A stretch of DNA of 64,000 bases, taken from CAYVVD01 sp964454975. GTDB lineage: Bacteria > Bacteroidota > Ignavibacteria > Kapaibacteriales > UBA2268. The position numbers and the translations under genes were made by a program. The stretch is from NCBI GenBank assembly GCA_964454975.1, contig CAYVVD010000016.1, positions 12,889-76,888 on the forward strand, written 5' to 3'. The notes under the pieces are model-generated. The model ran no database searches. It was not told the origin of the DNA and saw only the letters and a list, made by a program, of their open reading frames with translations. This document shows positions 1 through 9,184 of this stretch, piece by piece. Every line of letters begins with the position of its first letter. Position 1 is the stretch's first letter.

Positions 1-98
1 TATTGACTTTCCTTGAGAGAAACATCTACAAACTACCTCTTGGATTTACCAGCCGATTCCTGACCTTGTACCGCCGTGCTACGAAATCCCTTGATTAA
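1..98 (+). CDS. C-terminal end of an upstream gene (partial)
   Basis: An open frame runs in from the left edge (codons from base 3) and stops at TAA 96-98, giving about 31 residues rich in Arg, Leu and Phe. It looks like the C-terminus of a soluble or peripheral protein. I do not recognise the family. The next gene starts 64 bases later on the same strand. The only support is that the frame stays open from the edge, which is weak over such a short stretch. Confidence 0.4.
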   Translation, partial: LTFLERNIYKLPLGFTSRFLTLYRRATKSLD

Positions 99-162
99 CA
101 TTCCTAAACTATTAATTATTTTTCATATATTAAATCTTTCAATTACAAATAGCGGAGAACAA

Positions 163-1779
163 ATGAACAGGTTTATATATTCTCTTTGTGTTTTTATTGC
201 CATTTTATTAATGGGATCAAACGAGTCCCATGCAGGTAAACCATTGGTATCAGCTTTATGGATTCATCCTGAAGAACCTACAAATTGTGATGAAATAGAA
301 TTCGGGGTTACATTTGGGAATGAGTTTGAGTTTCCCGTAAATAATCTCGAAGTTGTGGCTGAGGTTACTGATTTATCATCTAATGAGGTAGTCTGGAACT
401 ACACGCATTCAAAATTCGATTTACCAGTTAAATCCAGTGGTGAGAAGTCAATAACATTTAACCAGAAGTTTTCCCCAATAAATTTTGGGAGCTTCAGAAT
501 AGGAATTGAATGGAATTCGCCGGATAATATTGACCCTGTCAACAATACATACGAAACAAACTTTGACGTTGCAGAAGGAAAAATTCCGCTACCAACACTT
601 ACATCTCACATGGATGGTGAAACTTTCTCCAGTTTTCGCCCTGAGTTCAGTTTTGAGCCAATGGTTGGAAAATTGATTGATTTTGAATTTTATAAGGATA
701 TTGATTTAACAAACAAGCTGATATTTTTTACAGGCCTGAGCAATCCTACAGGCAAATTAAACCTGGATTTAAGCGGTGTATTATTCAATCAGCCTGTCTA
801 TACTCGTTTCAGGGCTACTCAACCCGAAAAAGGCAAAGAAAGTGATTGGAGCCAGACTCATGAATTTTTCACTCCACCCGGACCACGGTTCGAATCAGGG
901 ACTCCTGCTGAATTAGACACAATACAATCTATTAGTCAAAATAAGTTCGTTGCCAGGTATAACCCGGGATTTTCAGATGATACCCTGGGTAATTATACAA
1001 GCAGGGTAAATATTTATAATACTAATGATTCTTTATTGGGAACCATTGAGAAAGGTTATTCTGTTGAAGGAATTCGGTTAAACGGATTTAATTTCCACCT
1101 CAGGCATAGTTTTAATTACAGATGGTCCGTGCAGTTATACAATTCACGAAGGGAAAGCGAAGAAAGCCCGAAAATTAACTTTTTCACACCTCAATTCCCT
1201 CCAATTACCGGCCTGACTCCGGCACCAGGAAGCATTGTTGACGTAAAAAGGCCTGAGATCAGGTTTGACACAATAGGCCGTGCATATGAATATCATTATC
1301 AACTTGATAATAATCAACAATTTTCGAATCCGCTGAACGATGAATGGATAAGCGAGAATTTCATTATTCCCGGATTTGATTTATTACCGGGTATCAAACA
1401 TTACCTAAGGGTGAGAGGTGTACTCTATGGCGATGAACCGAAATATACACAATTCGGGGATTGGTTCACCACCGATTTTACAATCAATTTGCCCGAAAGT
1501 GTCGAGCCATTAAATAACGACAATTTTAAGTATAAGGCCTACCTGAGCCAAAATTCAGACGCTTTAATACTTAGCTACAATCTTCCTGTCGAAGCTGAAA
1601 CAGGTATCGAATTTTTCAATCTGAATGGCATAAAGGTGCATTTTGTTGAATTAGGCTTGCAGGGCACAGGCGAAAACCAAACCGTGATTTTGCTTGATGA
1701 ACTCGAGAACGGAGTTTACCTGTTCAGGCTGCAATCCGGCAGCGCTTATGACACAGGTAAGTTTGTGATAGCAAGATAA
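163..1779 (+). CDS. Secreted protein with T9SS type A sorting domain, function unknown
   Basis: A 538-residue predicted exported protein. I chose the ATG at 163 over the open upstream frame because it follows a GGAG ribosome site by 8 bases and opens a classic signal peptide (positively charged start, hydrophobic core, small residues before Gly-Lys near residue 24). The body is beta-rich, with Ig/CARDB-like and Fn3-like stretches, for example around residues 25-140. The last 75 or so residues have the T9SS type A pattern: a hydrophobic strand, a LNG turn, an ENGVYLFRL segment, and a final GKFVIAR strand. It should be exported and anchored or released by T9SS. No catalytic motif is visible, so adhesin or structural roles are possible. 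Confidence 0.75.
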   Translation: MNRFIYSLCVFIAILLMGSNESHAGKPLVSALWIHPEEPTNCDEIEFGVTFGNEFEFPVNNLEVVAEVTDLSSNEVVWNYTHSKFDLPVKSSGEKSITFNQKFSPINFGSFRIGIEWNSPDNIDPVNNTYETNFDVAEGKIPLPTLTSHMDGETFSSFRPEFSFEPMVGKLIDFEFYKDIDLTNKLIFFTGLSNPTGKLNLDLSGVLFNQPVYTRFRATQPEKGKESDWSQTHEFFTPPGPRFESGTPAELDTIQSISQNKFVARYNPGFSDDTLGNYTSRVNIYNTNDSLLGTIEKGYSVEGIRLNGFNFHLRHSFNYRWSVQLYNSRRESEESPKINFFTPQFPPITGLTPAPGSIVDVKRPEIRFDTIGRAYEYHYQLDNNQQFSNPLNDEWISENFIIPGFDLLPGIKHYLRVRGVLYGDEPKYTQFGDWFTTDFTINLPESVEPLNNDNFKYKAYLSQNSDALILSYNLPVEAETGIEFFNLNGIKVHFVELGLQGTGENQTVILLDELENGVYLFRLQSGSAYDTGKFVIAR

Positions 1780-1792
1780 AATGATTTAATGA

Positions 1793-1825
1793 AGAGCTGC
1801 AAGATTTTGCGGCTTTTCATTTTTA
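1793..1825 (+). terminator. Rho-independent terminator, possibly bidirectional
   Basis: An 8-bp stem (1795-1802 with 1807-1814, one G-U pair) with a 4-base loop is followed by a T-rich tract. It lies 14 bases after the T9SS cargo gene and just before the end of convergent radC, which could also use it. Confidence 0.7.
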
Positions 1826-1836
1826 AATTTAATAAA

Positions 1837-2541
1837 TCAGATATAACCCCTGTCAGCCAGGCTTGTGTGCTCCTTCCCGGCTATAATAATATGGTCGAGT
1901 ATTCTTATCCCGATTATCTGGCCTGCTTTTACGAGTTGTTTTGTGATGTTGATGTCCTCTCCTGATGGCTCGGTATTGCCCGACGGGTGGTTATGAAGCA
2001 ATATGATAGCAGCGGCGCTTTCTGAAATAGCCAGCTTGAAAACCTCCCGCGGATGCACTATGCTCGCATTCAGGGAGCCTTCGCTAATTATTACATCACG
2101 GATAATCTTGTTGGCCGAATTTAGCAGCACTGTCCTGAACTGTTCTTTTTGCATTCCCATCAACCGCGGAACAAAGTAGTTAACTACATCGGTCGGGCTC
2201 TGGATTGGTTTGCTCGTCAATAGCGGTGACGACTGCACCCTGCGGGCAAGCTCGAATGCAGCCGCCAGTGTAATCGCCCTTGCAGGGCCAATCCCGGGTA
2301 CTTTACGGAAATTACTTTCGTCAAGCGCTGCCATGTCACTAAGGGAGAGGTGATCCCTCAGTAGAGATTTTGCCGCATCCAGAGCAGAAAATCCTTTTGT
2401 GCCGGATGATATTAATATCGCCAGTAACTCGGCATCGGATAATGTATGCGCACCATGTTTCTGGAGCTTTTCGCGGGGGCGTTCGTCCTCGCGCCAGTCG
2501 CGTATCGCCGTATATTTGCTATTCGTTGTGTACTTTTCCAA
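1837..2541 (-). CDS. radC: RadC family JAB-domain protein
   Basis: A 234-residue RadC-family protein. The N-terminal part holds a helix-hairpin-helix motif (VPGIGPARA, about residues 81-88). The C-terminal part is a JAMM/MPN+ fold with the metal-binding pattern HNHPSGN...PSGED (His183, His185, Asp196), so the putative metallo-hydrolase site is intact. RadC was named for DNA repair, but its biochemical role is still uncertain. The start at 2541 gives the usual family length. cutA ends 3 bases upstream on the same strand, so the two genes are probably cotranscribed. Confidence 0.93.
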   Translation of the reverse strand: MEKYTTNSKYTAIRDWREDERPREKLQKHGAHTLSDAELLAILISSGTKGFSALDAAKSLLRDHLSLSDMAALDESNFRKVPGIGPARAITLAAAFELARRVQSSPLLTSKPIQSPTDVVNYFVPRLMGMQKEQFRTVLLNSANKIIRDVIISEGSLNASIVHPREVFKLAISESAAAIILLHNHPSGNTEPSGEDINITKQLVKAGQIIGIRILDHIIIAGKEHTSLADRGYI

Positions 2542-2544
2542 CGC

Positions 2545-2871
2545 TTAACCTACTATTGAGTTAATCCATTTTAAGTATGGCTCGTGTCCTTCTGTAATTG
2601 GTACAGCAAGGATTTCCGGCACTTCGTAAGGATGCAGTTCCCTTATCCTTGACTCAAGGTTATCAAGTTGATCTTTAGTAGTCTTGATGATTACCTGGCA
2701 TTCATTACTTTTTTCAATTTTGCCTTTCCATTTGTAAACTGAGACTGTGTTATTTATCAATGAGCAGCAGGCTGCGAGCTTTTCGGAAACGAGTATTTTT
2801 GCTATGTTTGTAGCGTTGTCGTAGGAATCTGTGGTTATAAATACGATTCTATGTTTATCTGTAAATATCAT
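2545..2871 (-). CDS. cutA: CutA divalent-cation tolerance protein
   Basis: A 108-residue CutA1 homologue. Features seen: the N-terminal beta strand IVFITTDSYDNATNIAKILV, the LAACCSLI segment, the YKWKGKI strand, and the HPYEVPEILAVPI motif followed by YLKWI near the end. CutA forms ferredoxin-like trimers linked to copper or other divalent cation tolerance. Length and motifs are standard. It is the first gene of a probable cutA-radC pair, and its 5' end lies against a divergent small membrane-protein gene. Confidence 0.95.
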   Translation of the reverse strand: MIFTDKHRIVFITTDSYDNATNIAKILVSEKLAACCSLINNTVSVYKWKGKIEKSNECQVIIKTTKDQLDNLESRIRELHPYEVPEILAVPITEGHEPYLKWINSIVG

Positions 2872-2904
2872 GGGTTCTCCTTTTTAACGGAAAATAGAAA
2901 AATA

Positions 2905-3180
2905 ATGATTGATTTGCTAATATACCACCTGCATATAGCTTGTGCCCTGTATGCCTTCACAAAAAGTTGGCAGAATGCAGGGGTTAAGGAGGGGCTTATG
3001 GCAGTAGCGGTAATCGCGCTGGCGTTTGCAATATTCTGGGCACTTACTGCAACGCTTGCGAACATCATTATGCCTGATTCATGGGTGACAATCTACTTCA
3101 CTAAGGACACGCTCTCCCTTGTAATGCTTCTAATTCCAGAATACTTCCTGTTCTATCACTTCTTCCTGAAAGAGAAATAG
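2905..3180 (+). CDS. Small integral membrane protein, unknown function
   Basis: A 91-residue hydrophobic protein. The frame is open from 2851, but the ATG at 2905 (MIDLLIYHLH) avoids overlap with the divergent cutA start and begins directly at the first helix. About three membrane segments are visible: roughly residues 3-18, 28-50 and 66-88. I see no enzyme motif. Codon use looks like the neighbours, so I take it as a real gene of unknown role. Confidence 0.6.
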   Translation: MIDLLIYHLHIACALYAFTKSWQNAGVKEGLMAVAVIALAFAIFWALTATLANIIMPDSWVTIYFTKDTLSLVMLLIPEYFLFYHFFLKEK

Positions 3181-3181
3181 G

Positions 3182-3286
3182 TTATTCCACCTTCACAAAC
3201 TTCTCCCGGAATTTCCCTTCTGTTGTTTCGATGATAATAAAATATCCGGGGTTGCCATTATTTAATAAAGACACCTGAATATAATT
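3182..3286 (-). pseudogene. Remnant tail of a T9SS sorting domain
   Basis: The minus strand holds 34 sense codons ending at TAA (3184-3182) and preceded by an in-frame TAA at 3289-3287. The peptide contains VSLLNNGNPGYFIIIETT and ends EGKFREKFVKVE, which is the closing hairpin of a T9SS type A sorting domain (compare NGxYfi...GkfxkKfvkv in intact cargos). There is no start codon, signal peptide or passenger domain. I infer a deleted cargo gene of which only the 3' end survives. Confidence 0.6.
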
Positions 3287-3384
3287 TTAGTCTCAAAATA
3301 TTGTTTTTTTTATCCCTTTTCTGTTTGAATTTATTTAACCAGCAATATTGAGTCACGTTCAAATTTTGAAATAAAAAGCAGGAA

Positions 3385-5025
3385 TTAATTCTTTGGTTTA
3401 GTGCTATACGCCGTATAGTATTTGTCTTCGAAAATCAAAATAGAATTTTCTGCGGCGATGTTCTTTATGCTGTCTGCATATTGACTGTTGTTCCTGTTGT
3501 CGAATAAGAACATTGCATCTGAATATTCTGACAGGTGTACTGAACTTGAATCTGTCAGGCAGATAAATATTTTGCCTGTTTGGCGGAAGTTCTCCGTATT
3601 AAAATAATAGCTTACTTGGGGATTGGGGATAAAACCGGGAGTTTTGGATTCATAGTATATTAAGCTTTTGTAACCCATATCATTGAAATGCATTGATATT
3701 AACTCAATGTTACTGTCTGGTGGGATGTTATAGTTGTAAAGCATCCTGACAGGCATGAAAAGCAGGACAAAGGGAACTACTATTTTCCCGCTTATTTTGT
3801 TTCTGAGAATTAATATCCCAACGACAAATGCTATGAATATTGATGAATAGATGAGCAGATAAACAGGTAAAGTCTGATTAGTTAAAAATTCTGACATGCC
3901 CGACCTGAACTCCTGTGAGAATGACCAAAAAGCAAGTGACAGAAAAGCCAATACTAATATTAAGGGCACTCTCTTTTTTTTGATTATTTCTGAAAGCCCA
4001 ATGGATGAAATTATTGCAACAAATGGCAGTAGCATCAGTAAATACTTCCCGATTTTTGAACTTGAGAGGGAGATCATTATAAATATCAATGTGCCTGCAA
4101 TTAAATAGAATTGAAAAGCTTTTCGCTGATTTGGAATTATGAAAGCAAATACAATAAAAGGCGCTGCTACAATCAACTGATTAACATAATAAAATACACC
4201 AAGCTCCTGTTGATGAATTGCCCTGCCTTCCGCAAACCTGTTGATTAATTCAAAGAAGATGTAGTAATCTATAAATTCGCTGCCATGCTTTGCATACATT
4301 AACAAATGCCAGGGAATCGTAATGAGCAGCGCTATCCCAGTCAGTATCAACAGAGCATTTAACGCTTTTTTCAGTCCTGTTGTTTTTCTGATAATCCCAA
4401 TAAAGAAATAAAGCCCCGCTGCTGCAGGTATGATCAGTCCAATAAAAGGCTTCGTCAGCAGAGCTAATCCTGTGAAAATTCCTGAGTAATAAAGGTACTT
4501 TACTTTATCTTCTTCTTCGTGTTTCACAAAAAAGTATGCCGATATGAGTATCAATACTGTAATTGCAGTATCAAGCTGGCCACTGAATGAGAACTCATTG
4601 AAATAATTTGTTGTGAACAGCAGGCAGGCAGCTATCAATCCCTCGACTTTGCTTCTCCCGGCATGTATCAAAAAATAAGCGCCAATTAATGCAAAAATCA
4701 AAGTCCATATTCTATGTGCAGCCGGAATTTCACCTAATATCGTAACGGGGATAGAAGAAAGCCAGAAAAAAAGCGGTGGGCGGGCAGAACTATAAAGCCC
4801 GCCAAGGGAATACTCAGTTTGGTCTAAAACACAGCCATGCTCTGTAATAGCTTTGGTACGGACTGCGTAGATGCTTTCATCCCAGGGTTGCATTTCGATA
4901 GTAAATGCGAAATAGAGGATAGTAAACAGGGAAAAAGCAAGAATAAAATAAATGCTTATTGTGAGCTGAACATTTGACCCTTTGTCCATACAAGGCAATT
5001 TAATAAAAACATTACTCTGTATCAC
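3385..5025 (-). CDS. GT39-type membrane glycosyltransferase (ArnT/PMT-like)
   Basis: A 546-residue polytopic membrane protein. The first membrane segment is followed by an extracytoplasmic loop with MQPWDESIYAVRTKAI, the acidic DE motif typical of the GT-C/GT39 families that transfer sugars from polyprenyl-phosphate donors. About eleven to twelve further hydrophobic segments run to residue 430, and a soluble C-terminal domain follows. The start could instead be the Met at residue 13. The substrate cannot be read from sequence; lipid A, protein or surface glycan are all possible. It stands alone after a terminator. Confidence 0.8.
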   Translation of the reverse strand: MIQSNVFIKLPCMDKGSNVQLTISIYFILAFSLFTILYFAFTIEMQPWDESIYAVRTKAITEHGCVLDQTEYSLGGLYSSARPPLFFWLSSIPVTILGEIPAAHRIWTLIFALIGAYFLIHAGRSKVEGLIAACLLFTTNYFNEFSFSGQLDTAITVLILISAYFFVKHEEEDKVKYLYYSGIFTGLALLTKPFIGLIIPAAAGLYFFIGIIRKTTGLKKALNALLILTGIALLITIPWHLLMYAKHGSEFIDYYIFFELINRFAEGRAIHQQELGVFYYVNQLIVAAPFIVFAFIIPNQRKAFQFYLIAGTLIFIMISLSSSKIGKYLLMLLPFVAIISSIGLSEIIKKKRVPLILVLAFLSLAFWSFSQEFRSGMSEFLTNQTLPVYLLIYSSIFIAFVVGILILRNKISGKIVVPFVLLFMPVRMLYNYNIPPDSNIELISMHFNDMGYKSLIYYESKTPGFIPNPQVSYYFNTENFRQTGKIFICLTDSSSVHLSEYSDAMFLFDNRNNSQYADSIKNIAAENSILIFEDKYYTAYSTKPKN

Positions 5026-5029
5026 TAAA

Positions 5030-5072
5030 TTAGAAAAGCCTTTCGGTTATTCTTCTACCGAAAGGCTTTAAA
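5030..5072 (-). terminator. Rho-independent terminator of the M16 protease gene
   Basis: A perfect 12-bp stem (about 5036-5047 with 5058-5069) with a short A/T-rich loop is followed on the minus strand by CTTTTCTA. It lies 17 bases beyond the M16 protease stop codon and upstream of the GT39 gene on the same strand, separating the two. Confidence 0.8.
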
Positions 5073-5088
5073 AAAAACAGAGTCTGCA

Positions 5089-7914
5089 TTAATTGGTTTT
5101 ATCTTCAGGATAAAGAATAAACTGCTTGAGGCTGTTAAAGTTGAAGTACTTATTGGCAGCGTCTTTAATTTGTTGTTTTGTTAATCTGTCTGCCATATCA
5201 GGAATTTTTTCAATGTTAGACATATCCATACCATTCATGTGGTACATCCTGAGGTTGTTCAGCCAGAAACGATTTTCCTTTTTGCTCGTTTCGAAAGTCC
5301 TCTTTTGGGTTTCAATGATCTTAGTCATGTATTCTTCTTCCGGGAGTTCGTCCTTCATGCTTTGTATTACTTTTTTCAACTCACCGATTAATTCTTCAAC
5401 ACGCAATGGATCGCAACCAAACGAGAAAGTAATTGTATAGCCCTGGTATGGATGATTCTCGAAGGAGGGATAGCATCCGACACCATAAACACCGCTTTTG
5501 TCTTCACGCATCACTTCACGAAGTTTAATATTTGCTACTTCGCATAGAGATTTCAATACATGCCGGTTGTATTCTCCATATTCAAAATCGCCGTTCATTA
5601 CCATGTAAACATAGCTCTTTGGGTCAACCCCTTTGTAAATCTCTTTCTTAGCAGCAGTTTTTGGTGGACGCACTCCCCTGTCCCTGTAATTTGGAGCTTT
5701 TTCTTTTGATGGCAACGAACCAATATATTTCTCTACCATCGGCCTGAATTTTACCACATCAATGTTGCCAACGAAGAAAAATGTGATGCCGTTTGCATTG
5801 CTGAACATACTTTTGTAGAAGTTATATGCCTCATCAAGATTAATTTTGTCCAACATTTCTTCTGTCATCGGTTTGCTTCGTTCATCATAGTTGCTCAGAA
5901 AATATTGGATTGAATCAATAAGCGGCTTATAAGGTGAGTTTTTACTGTCCCTTATCCTCTGCTTTTGTATTGTCATAAATGCTTCAAGCGCTTCTTTGTC
6001 CTTGCGTGGCTGATTAAAGTAAAGGTTAATGAGTTGCATCATTGTTTCAATGTCTTCCGGGGAACAACTTCCGTACATTCCCTGTCCGATGTCCCAGATG
6101 GACGGGCTGACATTTACTAACTTACCGGCAAGTTTCTTTTCGAGAGTAATCTGGCTGAAGTCGCCAACTCCTCCCCTGTTGGCAATCCTTGCAGCATATT
6201 CAGCTGAAAGCCACTTTGCGTCGTCACTAATGGATGAACCGCCAAACTGGTAGGAGCTAAGAAGGATTTCATCTTCCTTAAAGTCAGTTTTCTTAACAAT
6301 TACTGTGGCACCATTTGAGAGTTTCCACTCGTAAGAGCCGATACCTTCAATCACCTTTTCACCGGTGACTTTGCCGGGAATTATACTGGCTGAAAACAAT
6401 GGTGCGTCTGAAACTTCATCAACATAAGGCTCGAGTTTGCTGTTACGTATCTGATTGTAAACATCAAGAAGTTCCTTTTCGGTTGGTACATTAAGCCCTT
6501 CCTTTTGAAGTGAACTAAGCATAATTACCATATTTTCGTTTTTCAGGAAATCCCGCGTAGTTTTCATCACTTCATCTGCAGAAATACCGGGCATCCATTT
6601 GTGGTAGAGTTTTTGCTCTGATTCGATTCCGGGGATTGATTCATTTTCAAAGAAATTCCTAATATATTCTTCAGCATAATTTACTGATTCAGTTTTCTCG
6701 CGTTCATTGTAATATTGGTCAATCATTCTGAGCATCTCAGCTTTTGCCCTTTCAAGCTCGGTATCAGTAAAACCATTCTGGTAAGCACGGAATAATTCTG
6801 TAAGTACAGCATTGTATCCGGTCATAATATCCTCCATATTCAGGCCCGCAGCAACATTCATGGCCTTCTGGAAGCCCATTGCCTCACCATTGTAAACATA
6901 GGCATACTGGAATGGGGGAGTACCGGTTTTAGTCAGGTCGGCCAGGCGCTGGTTAAGCATCTGAGTGAATAAGTTAACAACAATATCTTGCCGGTAGAAA
7001 CCGTATGTGCCATCATTTTCCCTGTCGTGCTTGAAGGCAAGGGTTACACTTGCACTTGTCATCTCGGGGTCAATGGCAACAGATGCTTTTAATTCCTTAT
7101 GGAATGGGACTTTGTATTTTTTATACTCCCTTGGGTTAGCCGGCATTTTAATATTGCTAAAGTGCTTTTTGACAAGGCCTTCTGCTTTATTTATATCAAT
7201 ATCGCCAACAACGATAACAGCGAACATATCCGGCCTGTACCAGTCTTTATAATATCTCTTGAATACATCATATGGAGCATTTTTCAAAATAGCTGTATCG
7301 CCGATTGTGTATCTGTCAACATATCGCGAGCCGGCGGCAAATTCTTCCAGGTGTTCAAGGTAGGTTCTTTCGTATGCACCCCTGCGAAGCCTCCATTCTT
7401 CAACCACAACTCCTCTTTCCTTATCAATTTCTTCGTGGTCAAAGGAAATGTTATGTGCCCAGTCTTCAAGCACCTGGAACCCCTGGGCGATAAGTTTTTC
7501 ATCGTCGGTAGGAACCTGTAGCTTATAAACAGTTTCATTGTACCATGTATGGGCGTTAAGGTCTGCGCCAAAACGGACACCGGTTTTTTCGAGGAAATTA
7601 ATCAGGCTGTCTTTCGGGAAATTTTTTGTTCCGTTGAACGCCATGTGTTCGATAAAATGTGCTAACCCTTTCTGGTCATCATCCTCGTGGTTAGAGCCGC
7701 ATTTGAAAGGCATTCGAAGAGTCATCCTGTTTTCAGGTTTGGGGTTGTATTTGATGTAATACTTAATCCCGTTTTCTAAAGTCCCAATTTTGATTTTTGG
7801 ATCTGCCGGTATTTTCTCCTGCAGGTTTTTATATTCGGAATTATCGGCAAATATCTTCCCGATAGATACAAATAACAATGCAATAAGCGCCATACTTGTC
7901 AGGTGTCGCTTCAT
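5089..7914 (-). CDS. M16 family zinc metalloprotease (PqqL/insulinase type)
   Basis: A 941-residue two-lobed M16 peptidase with a signal peptide (residues 1-23, ending before DNSEYK). The inverted zinc motif HFIEH sits at residues 86-90, and the third ligand region IDKERGVVVEEW is near 162-174. The N half (about 40-500) carries the active site. The C half (about 530-930) repeats the fold without a zinc motif, as is normal in the family. Location is likely periplasm or outer membrane. In Bacteroidota such enzymes degrade peptides or take part in envelope turnover. It has its own terminator and a 153-base upstream gap with no clear element, so it is likely monocistronic. Confidence 0.93.
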   Translation of the reverse strand: MKRHLTSMALIALLFVSIGKIFADNSEYKNLQEKIPADPKIKIGTLENGIKYYIKYNPKPENRMTLRMPFKCGSNHEDDDQKGLAHFIEHMAFNGTKNFPKDSLINFLEKTGVRFGADLNAHTWYNETVYKLQVPTDDEKLIAQGFQVLEDWAHNISFDHEEIDKERGVVVEEWRLRRGAYERTYLEHLEEFAAGSRYVDRYTIGDTAILKNAPYDVFKRYYKDWYRPDMFAVIVVGDIDINKAEGLVKKHFSNIKMPANPREYKKYKVPFHKELKASVAIDPEMTSASVTLAFKHDRENDGTYGFYRQDIVVNLFTQMLNQRLADLTKTGTPPFQYAYVYNGEAMGFQKAMNVAAGLNMEDIMTGYNAVLTELFRAYQNGFTDTELERAKAEMLRMIDQYYNEREKTESVNYAEEYIRNFFENESIPGIESEQKLYHKWMPGISADEVMKTTRDFLKNENMVIMLSSLQKEGLNVPTEKELLDVYNQIRNSKLEPYVDEVSDAPLFSASIIPGKVTGEKVIEGIGSYEWKLSNGATVIVKKTDFKEDEILLSSYQFGGSSISDDAKWLSAEYAARIANRGGVGDFSQITLEKKLAGKLVNVSPSIWDIGQGMYGSCSPEDIETMMQLINLYFNQPRKDKEALEAFMTIQKQRIRDSKNSPYKPLIDSIQYFLSNYDERSKPMTEEMLDKINLDEAYNFYKSMFSNANGITFFFVGNIDVVKFRPMVEKYIGSLPSKEKAPNYRDRGVRPPKTAAKKEIYKGVDPKSYVYMVMNGDFEYGEYNRHVLKSLCEVANIKLREVMREDKSGVYGVGCYPSFENHPYQGYTITFSFGCDPLRVEELIGELKKVIQSMKDELPEEEYMTKIIETQKRTFETSKKENRFWLNNLRMYHMNGMDMSNIEKIPDMADRLTKQQIKDAANKYFNFNSLKQFILYPEDKTN

Positions 7915-8067
7915 TTCTGTTCTCCTTTATCAGTATTATTAGTCAAGATATAATTAGCAGTACTTTTTAAATCGAAAATAGTTTCAGAAGTTATAGTATT
8001 AACTAGTTAAAAACAATAAAAAAATGCAGTTTCGTGGTTAATGAATAAAATTTAATGCATAACATTA

Positions 8068-8517
8068 ATGTTTGAACTATCTATAGTTTTGCTTGTATTT
8101 TTCTTTATGGAGTTTGTTGCCTGGTTTACCCACAAGTATATCATGCACGGCTTCCTGTGGTTTCTTCACTATGACCACCATAATACAACAGGAAAATTCT
8201 TCCAGAAAAACGATGCTTTCTTCCTGATTTTTGCAATTCCGAGCAGCATTTTGATGATACTTGGATTTACCGATGGTGGCGATATCAAGCTCTGGATTGG
8301 AACCGGGATACTTTTCTATGGCATAGCTTATTTTCTTGTCCATGAAGTACTGATTCACCAGAGATTCAAAAAGCTTAGGAAATTTCTTTTTGGGAAAGCC
8401 AAACATCCTTATTTAAGAGGCCTTTTGAAAGCACATTATGCCCACCACGCTAAACTCGAAAAAGAAGGCGGTGTTTCGTTCGGTATGCTCATTGTTTTCC
8501 CAAAATATTTCAGGTGA
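8068..8517 (+). CDS. crtZ: Beta-carotene hydroxylase (CrtZ-type fatty-acid-hydroxylase superfamily)
   Basis: A 149-residue di-iron membrane hydroxylase. The four His clusters of CrtZ are all present: HKYIMHG (about 22-28), HYDHH (about 34-38), HEVLIHQ (about 92-98) and HYAHH (about 122-126). Four hydrophobic segments fit the family. CrtZ hydroxylates the beta-ionone rings of beta-carotene to give zeaxanthin. Its stop codon is one base from the start of a lycopene cyclase gene, which supports the carotenoid assignment over sterol or lipid hydroxylation. Confidence 0.9.
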   Translation: MFELSIVLLVFFFMEFVAWFTHKYIMHGFLWFLHYDHHNTTGKFFQKNDAFFLIFAIPSSILMILGFTDGGDIKLWIGTGILFYGIAYFLVHEVLIHQRFKKLRKFLFGKAKHPYLRGLLKAHYAHHAKLEKEGGVSFGMLIVFPKYFR

Positions 8518-8518
8518 T

Positions 8519-9184
8519 ATGAAATATACTTACCTCCTGCTTAACCTGCTCACAATATTAGTCCCTCTAATAATGAGTTTTGAGAAAAAAATATTCTTTA
8601 GGCAGCATTGGAAGCATGTATTTATATCAATATCAATCGTTGGCGCTTTATTTTTAATTTGGGATGTGATATTCACCGGTTTAGGTGTTTGGGAATTCAA
8701 CAGCGATTATATTATTGGAATATATTTCCTCGATTTACCTCTTGAAGAATGGCTTTTTTTTGTTACAGTACCATTTGCCTGCGTTTTTATCTACGAAGTC
8801 CTCAGTATTGTAAAATTTTCTGATTTTGCAAATCAATTTTCCCGGGTGTTACTGATAATTCTCTCAGCTACTTTATTAATCATTGCAATCCTCAATACCG
8901 AAAAGTTGTATACAACCAGTACCTTCTTTTTACTTGCGCTTATTTTAGTATATTACGTATTAGTATCAAAAGCAAAATCCCCCGCGAGGTTTATATCGGG
9001 CTATTTATTAGCGCTTATTCCATTCTTTATTATTAATGGATTGCTAACAGGGTTTCCGGTTGTCATATATAACAATGAGGAAAATCTTGGTATAAGGTTA
9101 TTTACAATTCCCCTTGAAGATATTTTTTATGGAATGCTTTTGGTTTTGGGAAATATAATGATATTTGACAGGCTTAAGAACTGA
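8519..9184 (+). CDS. Fused lycopene beta-cyclase (CrtYcd/CarR-type membrane domain)
   Basis: A 221-residue polytopic membrane protein with two copies of the lycopene cyclase domain found separately as CrtYc and CrtYd in actinobacteria. The signature appears twice, as LPLEEWLFF (about residues 76-84) and IPLEDIFYG (about 201-209). The start at 8519 was chosen because it follows the crtZ stop by one base; the open frame upstream overlaps crtZ. It makes beta-rings from lycopene, feeding CrtZ. The last 11 bases overlap the 3' end of the convergent sigma-54 activator gene. No crtB or crtI lies nearby. Confidence 0.88.
   Translation: MKYTYLLLNLLTILVPLIMSFEKKIFFRQHWKHVFISISIVGALFLIWDVIFTGLGVWEFNSDYIIGIYFLDLPLEEWLFFVTVPFACVFIYEVLSIVKFSDFANQFSRVLLIILSATLLIIAILNTEKLYTTSTFFLLALILVYYVLVSKAKSPARFISGYLLALIPFFIINGLLTGFPVVIYNNEENLGIRLFTIPLEDIFYGMLLVLGNIMIFDRLKN

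Noticed and set aside
7099..7521. A 140-codon open frame antisense to the M16 protease
   Set aside because: It is antisense to the conserved N-terminal catalytic lobe, has no ribosome site and no recognisable motif.
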